Positions 59,090 through 64,000 of a stretch of 64,000 nucleotides of DNA are shown here, piece by piece. The notes under the pieces are model-generated. The model was given only the letters and a program-made list of their open reading frames with translations, made no database searches and had not been told where the DNA came from. Numbering within the stretch: the stretch's first letter is position 1; every line of letters begins with the position of its first letter. The DNA is from Platycarya strobilacea. Lineage: Eukaryota > Streptophyta > Magnoliopsida > Fagales > Juglandaceae. Position numbers and translations under genes: made by a program. The stretch lies in the NCBI GenBank assembly GCA_036898215.1, contig CM072552.1:18718255-18782254 (forward strand), given 5' to 3'.

Positions 59090-60286
59090 ACTTGAAGTTG
59101 AAAAAAAATATATGAAAAGAAGATGAAGGAGATGATGAACAGAATGTGAAGAACTCGAGAGACACTTATGGAATGAAAAAGGTTGTTCATTAACCTTTAT
59201 TATCGAATAAATACATTGTTTATATGCTTTACACGGGAAGATAAAAAAAAATGGACTAAAAATGAAATTAAAACAACCTCTGACATATACACAAAAATAT
59301 GCACACATATTTACACAAAGAAACAATGCACTAACACATTCAACCTAGTACGAAAGGCAACTTGCAAACCATTCATTGCTTAGTGTTCTCTTGTCTAGTC
59401 TTGTAGCTTTATAAGTAGTGCTGGCATCTTGAGCTACTACAACTGTAGCAGTGTTGGGATATTCTTTTGTGGGCCCTGTTACATTTGGCATGTATAGCAT
59501 GAGCCTCATTGTGCCTTCTCTTTCCAACTTCTCCTCAAAATGAATATAAATGTTCAAAATGTCCATCTTGGATAATAGGAACTAAAAGCTTGAAATGCTC
59601 AATGCCTTAGTGAAAATGTTTGCAAGTTAAGACTTTGATGCAACATGTATAGGGATAATGATCTTGGCCAACACTTTTTCTTTAATAAAGTCACAATCTA
59701 ACTCAATGTGATTAGTCCTTTCATAAAAAACTGGATTCCTAGTGATGTGTAGTGCCGATTGGTTATCACAATACAAGAAGGCAGGTTTAGAGTGCATTAT
59801 ATTGAAATCTTTTAGCAGTGAGATCAACCAAACCACTTCACAACTAGTGTATGCTATGACCCTATAATCTGCCTCTGTAGAGGAGCGTGAAATAGTCACT
59901 TGCTTTTTGGATTTTCAATCAACAAGGGAGTCTCCAATAAATACACAAAATCCTGTTATATGCCTTCTTGTTTCTGGGCAGGCAGCCCAATCCAAATCAC
60001 TAAAGGCCTTGATATGTATAGCAGAGTGAGAGGAAAAAACTATGCTTTGTCCTGCTGAGCTTTTTATGTATCTTAACACTCAATGGGCAGTTTGGACTTC
60101 GCCTGGCCTGTCCATAAACTGACTAAGTATGCTAACTACATATGTGATGTCAGGTCGAGTTATGGTGAGGTAGATCAACTACCTATGAGTCTCCTATAGC
60201 TGGTATGATCTTTCAACAAATCTAGTGAAGAATATGTGAATTTGTGGTTCATACCAATAGGTGTGCTTGATGGTTTGCATCCAAAA
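59090..60286 (-). mobile_element. Old Ty1/copia element remnant (RT end, RNase H, 3' LTR-like)
   Basis: On the minus strand, the RT C-terminal part (FGCKPSSTPIGMNHKFTYSS, then the YIKSSAGQSI region) leads to RNase H (59627-59899). It continues through FTKAL-type sequence to an LTR-like stretch with ATTTATTCGATAATAAAGGT near 59195. Frameshifts and stops are common. A SIRE-type LTR interrupts its RT at 60287. Confidence 0.7.
59627..60250 (-). pseudogene. copia RT C-terminus and RNase H remnant
   Basis: 59627-59899 reads MTISRSSTEADYRVIAYTSC, EVVWLISLLKDF, CDNQSALHITRNPVFYERTN and HIELDCDFIKEKVLA, the standard copia RNase H with its CDNQSAL and H-x-E/D-x-D signatures. Upstream frames read IKAFSDLDWAACPETRRHIT and GFCVFIGDSLVD, the tether before RNase H, broken by a stop after GDSLVD. 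Confidence 0.8.
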
Positions 60287-61643
60287 TGTTGCCTAGATGA
60301 CTAACACAAGAGGGAGGTAAATTTGGTTATATTAAAAAATTAATACTTATAAACCAAATATACAATATAAAATATAAACTAAATATGAAGCAGTAGGAAA
60401 TAAAAAGAATAAGTGTAAGAAGAAGCAAACTCAGTATTTTAACGAGGTTCAGCTTCACTGCCTACGTCCTCGCCTAAAGCTACCTCTTGAGGATCCCAAA
60501 TTCACTATTCAATCTCCTTCAGGTTGAAATAAAAGCCTATTACACCTTTGAGCAATACCGCTACAAATCCGTGTAGAACACCCTTTACAGTTGCAATCAC
60601 CTCACACTTGGTGATTTAACTATTCCCTTTATAGAACACCTTCTACACACACAAGGGTTATACGCACCATCTTACAAATACAAAAGCTGATAGTGAGTAG
60701 ATTATCATAATACACTCCTCAATGAGTGAAATAAGAACAATACAGCACAACCTATATTTCTCTCAAAATGAATAAGAATTAAGGCACAAAACTTAGATAA
60801 GAAAAAATAAGAGTTTTGAGAAAATGATGCAAAACTTAGCAATTGATGTGTAAGCTCTTATTTTGATTTTTGCAAAACTCAAGTGAGCTATTTATAAGTA
60901 AATGAGTCTTCATATTCAAATTTGAAAAGGTTCACATGTCAAATAAGAGTACTATTTATTTTTCAAAAGATTCAAATAAATCATCTCCTTTTTATATTTG
61001 TCAAAGACAAATCCGTTCATTTTTCAAAGAAATCAAACCTAATCTTTTATTTTTCATACATGACAAAATGTGCAAGATTTATTTTTCAAATCAAATCATC
61101 TTCTTTTTGCATATGTCAAAAAAATACACAACCACCTTTCAAGATTTTCAACCAAATCATCTATTTTTTACATTTAAAAAAAAAACACACAACCACCCTT
61201 CAAGATTTTCAAACAAAATCATCTATCTTTTATATTTGTCAAAACAATACACAACCATCCTTCAAGATTTTCAAACAACACGTGCACATGTTAAAGATGA
61301 CAATCAATCATCTTACAAATTCAAATTTTTATGCATATGTAGAAAAATAATAATAATTTTTGAAATTAAATATTTTAATAAAGTTATGCAAATGTAAAAA
61401 ATGCAATTTGATACTTTATGAGAAAATATTAATTTTGAACTTTAATCCAATTTCAAATTTTAAGAAAAGTACAAAATTACTCTATGAATTTCATTTATAG
61501 ACTTATTCTTTTTTTACTCATGCTTGATTTTTTGATGTGCTTAACTCTCTTCATGCGTAGACAATTTGAGCTTGAATCTTGAATTTATTTGTTATCATCA
61601 AAATCTATACATAGATACGAGACTTGAAACCTTGAGTTCTACA
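60287..61643 (-). repeat. SIRE-type copia 3' LTR
   Basis: The plus strand begins TGTTGCCTAGATGACTAACA and ends GAAACCTTGAGTTCTACA, with a polypurine tract directly outside. The first 500-600 bases match 63398-64000 (GACTAACACAA, AACGAGGTTCAGC, CTGCCTACGTCCTCGCC, AATCCGTGTAGAACACCC). A frame at 60922-61350 lies in the AT-rich repeats and is not a gene. Confidence 0.8.
61075..61290. repeat. About 61-bp tandem repeat within the SIRE LTR
   Basis: ACACAACCACCTTTCAAGAT, ACACAACCACCCTTCAAGAT and ACACAACCATCCTTCAAGAT start near 61127, 61187 and 61249. Each is followed by TTTCAA(C/A)CAAAATCATCTAT-type sequence. A fourth, partial unit precedes them. Confidence 0.75.
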
Positions 61644-61658
61644 ATCTCCCTCCTTTTT
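61644..61658 (-). other. Polypurine tract of the SIRE-type element
   Basis: The minus strand reads AAAAAGGAGGGAGAT immediately before the LTR start TGTAGAACTC, which orients the element on the minus strand. Confidence 0.75.
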
Positions 61659-61859
61659 GATGATGATAAATACTTAGCAGAAATCTGCGACCTGCAATTA
61701 ATACTTAAGCTCCCCCTGAAAATATGCGTTAGTTTTCTAAATAAAATATAAACATGATTCTAACATATACAATAGGGTAGTATAATACTAATATAAGACT
61801 TCTCTCCTTTTTGGCATCATTAAAAAGGAACCGCAATTTATTTCAGTAAAAAAAATTTT

Positions 61860-62190
61860 GCCGTTCATGTTCAATAAAAACTGTAAAGGTTGAGGCCTAA
61901 ATTTATCGTCATGGTGCAGAGATCTGCTTGATGTTGCTAACAAATAAAATATTATCGAAATTTGGTGCGGAATAAGATTTGTTCCCGCGTTCGTATCCGA
62001 CAAAACCTGCAAAGTCTGGAGGTCTAACTCTGACAATTTAGTGCGGAAGAAGATTTTGTAGAGAGTTGAAAAATTAGAGTCACCTGTGTCCGATAAAACC
62101 TGCAAACGCTGGAAGTCTAGTTCTAGCAATTCGGTGCGAAAGGAGATTCAAATCCGCTTGACGTTATTGACAAGTAAGATTTTGCAGAGA
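61860..62190. repeat. Degenerate tandem units in the SIRE 3' region
   Basis: (G)TCCGACAAAACCTGCAAAGT at about 61999 and GTCCGATAAAACCTGCAAAC at about 62088 are each followed by CTGGAGGTCTAACTCT or CTGGAAGTCTAGTTCT, then CAATTxxGTGCG and AAGxAGATT. An older third unit begins near 61870. Confidence 0.6.
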
Positions 62191-62321
62191 TTTGAAGTTA
62201 TGATAGTTTGTCTTGTTCTTCTTCCCATCTCTATAAGAGCAATCCTTAACTTTATCTATTTTGTATCAAATATTCTTCTCATCTTTACAATTCATCTGCA
62301 TTTTCATTCTACAATTTTGTA

Positions 62322-62728
62322 ATGGCTTGTCAATTTTCCTTCAGTACTTCTTGTGATCAATCCATTTCTGCTTCCATCGTAAGTGCCATGAAGCAACAAG
62401 TGACTGATTTAGCTAATCAATCAAATCATGATTCTATTTATGAGCTTTTGGGTCTCAGGACTTGATACTCATCATCCATTTTTTTTATGCTCGGTTGCAG
62501 TCCAAAACTTACGAAATTGAAAAGTTTAGCGAGACTGTCTCTGTACTTCAACGACTTGTTTATGAGTCAAATAAAAAAATAATAGAGTTAAAGCAACAGA
62601 ATAAGGATTACAAATCCTTACTTGTCTCTTTATTTCGACTGTCTAATCCTTTAGATGAGAATAACATGTCGATTTATGAAGAGCAAATGCAGTTGAAAGA
62701 TGAGGATAAATGGAATAAAAATGTTTAA
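62322..62728 (+). pseudogene. Antisense accessory ORF of the SIRE-type element (coiled-coil protein, frameshifted)
   Basis: It is opposite in strand to pol. 62322-62465 opens MACQFSFSTSCDQSISASIV and runs to YELLGLRT. 62462-62728 continues in another frame with LQSKTYEIEKFSETVSVLQR, LVYESNKKIIELKQQNKDYK and SNPLDENNMSIYEEQMQL. The second part looks like a coiled coil. One base shift near 62459, or splicing at TCGGTTGCAG (62501), would join them. A C/T-rich leader precedes the ATG. Antisense ORFs 3' of pol are known in some plant LTR elements; the function is unknown. Confidence 0.45.
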
Positions 62729-62739
62729 CAAATATTCAT

Positions 62740-63397
62740 GACATACATCATTCCTATTTCTCTTTTAATCATGCATAATCTATCTTCTGGTAGGGGTTTT
62801 GTAAAAATGTCCGCCAATTGATCATATGTGCTTGTGAATTCTAGTACAATATCATCTTTCTATACATGATCTCTAAAAATAATGATATCTAATTTCAACA
62901 TATTTAGTCCTAGAATGTTGTATTGGGTTTATTGAAAGATTTATAGCACTTGTATTATCAAATTTGATTGGAATGTGATTGTACATAAATTTAAAATCTT
63001 CAAGCTGTTATTTTATATAAAGAACTTGAGTACCGCAACTACCTGCAGCAACATATTTTGTCTTAGCAATAGATAATGCAATAGAATTTTATTTTTTATT
63101 AAACCATGAAACGAGTGCATGAACTAAAAAATGACATGTTTTACTGGTACTTTTTTGATCAATTTTACAACCAGCATAATCTGCATCTAAATAACTAATA
63201 AAATCGAAAGAAGTATGCTTATGATACCATAATCCGAGGTCAATGGTACCGGCAAGATATCTAAAAAATCCGCTTGACTGCAATCAAATGAGATTGTTTT
63301 GGAAATTATTAAATACGTGCATATAAACATACACTGAATATAATATCAAGTCTACTAACTGTCGAATATAATAAATTATCAATCATACATCGATATA
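62740..63397 (-). pseudogene. SIRE-type copia RT C-terminus and RNase H remnant
   Basis: 63089-63283 reads GFFRYLAGTIDLGLWYHKHT, YLDADYAGCKIDQKSTSKTC and HALVSWFNKK. To its right the frame reads YRCMIDNLLYSTVSRLDIIF (RT end). To its left, broken frames give NTSAINLSINPIQHSRTKYV and IGGHFYKTPTRR (RNase H end). The family is clear, but multiple stops are present. Confidence 0.8.
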
Positions 63398-64000
63398 TGT
63401 TGCCCAGATGACTAACACAATAGGGGGGTGAATTGAATTGTATTAAAAAACTAACAATTATAAATCAAATATATAATATAAAATATAAACAAAATATGAA
63501 ATAGTAATAAATATAAAGAGTAAAGGTAAGAGAGAAGCAAACTTAGTATGTTAACGAGGTTCGGCCCCACTGCCTACGTCCTCGCCTCAAACTACCCCTT
63601 GAGGATCCCAAAATCTACTATTCAATCTCCTTTAGGTGGAGATAGAAACCTATTACACTTTTGAGCAGCACTGCTCCAAAGAATCCGTGTAGAACACCCT
63701 CTACATTTCCAATCACCTCACACTTGGTGATTTAACTATTCCCCGTGTAGAACACCTTCTACACTTCCAATCACCTCACATTTGGTGATTTAACTATTCC
63801 TCGTGTAGAACACCTTCTACACACACAAGAGTTATACACACCCTTTTACAAATACAAGAGTTGATAGTAGGTAGACTATCAAAGTACACTCCTCAATGAG
63901 TGAGATAGAAACAATACAGCGCAACCTATATCTCTCTCAACAAGAACAAGAATTAGGGCTCAAAACTTTAGAAAAGAGAGAATGAGAACTTTAAAGAAAT
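63398..64000 (-). repeat. Second SIRE-type LTR inserted in the RT, runs off the window
   Basis: It begins TGTTGCCCAGATGACTAACA in the middle of the RT coding sequence. It lacks a primer-binding site on its left, so it is not the 5' LTR of the same element. A short internal duplication of TCCAATCACCTCACA(C/T)TTGGTGATT occurs at 63706-63792. The rest of the inserted element lies beyond 64000. Confidence 0.7.

Larger units (their letters stand above)
61659..63397 (-). mobile_element. SIRE-type copia element, 3' internal region
   Basis: Minus-strand order: RT end and RNase H (63397 to about 62740), then a 3' region with an antisense ORF and repeated CCGATAAAACCTGCAAACG-type units (61860-62190), then the polypurine tract. 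The upstream pol, gag and primer site are cut off by the LTR inserted at 63398. Confidence 0.75.

Noticed and set aside
60922..61397. Two overlapping plus-strand frames of 142 and 153 codons
   Set aside because: They lie in the AT-rich tandem repeats of the SIRE LTR, and their Phe/Lys/Ile/His-rich content is compositional.

Overview
This is nuclear DNA from a flowering plant. It has AT-rich spacers, spliced genes, several layers of retrotransposons and MITEs, and one complete gene: a 1198-residue BRASSINOSTEROID INSENSITIVE 1 (BRI1) receptor kinase. The repeat styles (a Tourist-like MITE with GTTTGGA ends and GATGAGATAAGATG subterminal motifs, and short palindromic MITEs) recall woody eudicots such as the walnut/hickory group (Fagales). 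That is inference, not proof.

Layout, left to right. 582-6338: a decayed, apparently full-length L1-type LINE on the minus strand (LINE A), flanked by a 10-bp duplication and split by a MITE. 6.35-9.0 kb: MITEs and AT-rich spacer. 11334-15587: a UDP-rhamnose/UDP-galactose transporter pseudogene with three in-frame stops. 17062-17330: the lone last exon of a phi-class glutathione S-transferase. 17.5-18.9 kb: palindromic MITE-like repeats.

21.3-40.7 kb is a nested retrotransposon stack. A second minus-strand L1 element (LINE B) is cut into three pieces by two LTR insertions. One, 24784-33089, has three nearly identical 1561-bp LTRs, two tRNA-Asp primer-binding sites, an intact 577-residue gag ORF and no pol, and is flanked by GGTCC. 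The other, 34339-38997, is a deleted element with one very long LTR and a tRNA-Met-like primer-binding site. A third LINE (C, plus strand, 5'-truncated, 8-bp target duplication) lies at 42295-45806. It is followed by two separate tandem duplications.

49426-53022 is BRI1 in a single exon with no visible defect, and a 9-codon upstream ORF lies 17 bases before its start. From 53 to 58.6 kb there is AT-rich spacer with two MITEs. The right end, 59.1-64.0 kb, is nested Ty1/copia debris: an old copia RT/RNase H remnant, then a SIRE-type element (LTR, polypurine tract, antisense coiled-coil ORF, RNase H/RT), itself interrupted by another LTR that runs off the window.

Only BRI1 looks like a working host gene. 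The other host-gene signals are broken, and most of the rest is transposon-derived. The part most worth attention is the gag-only, triple-LTR compound and how it nests inside LINE B.
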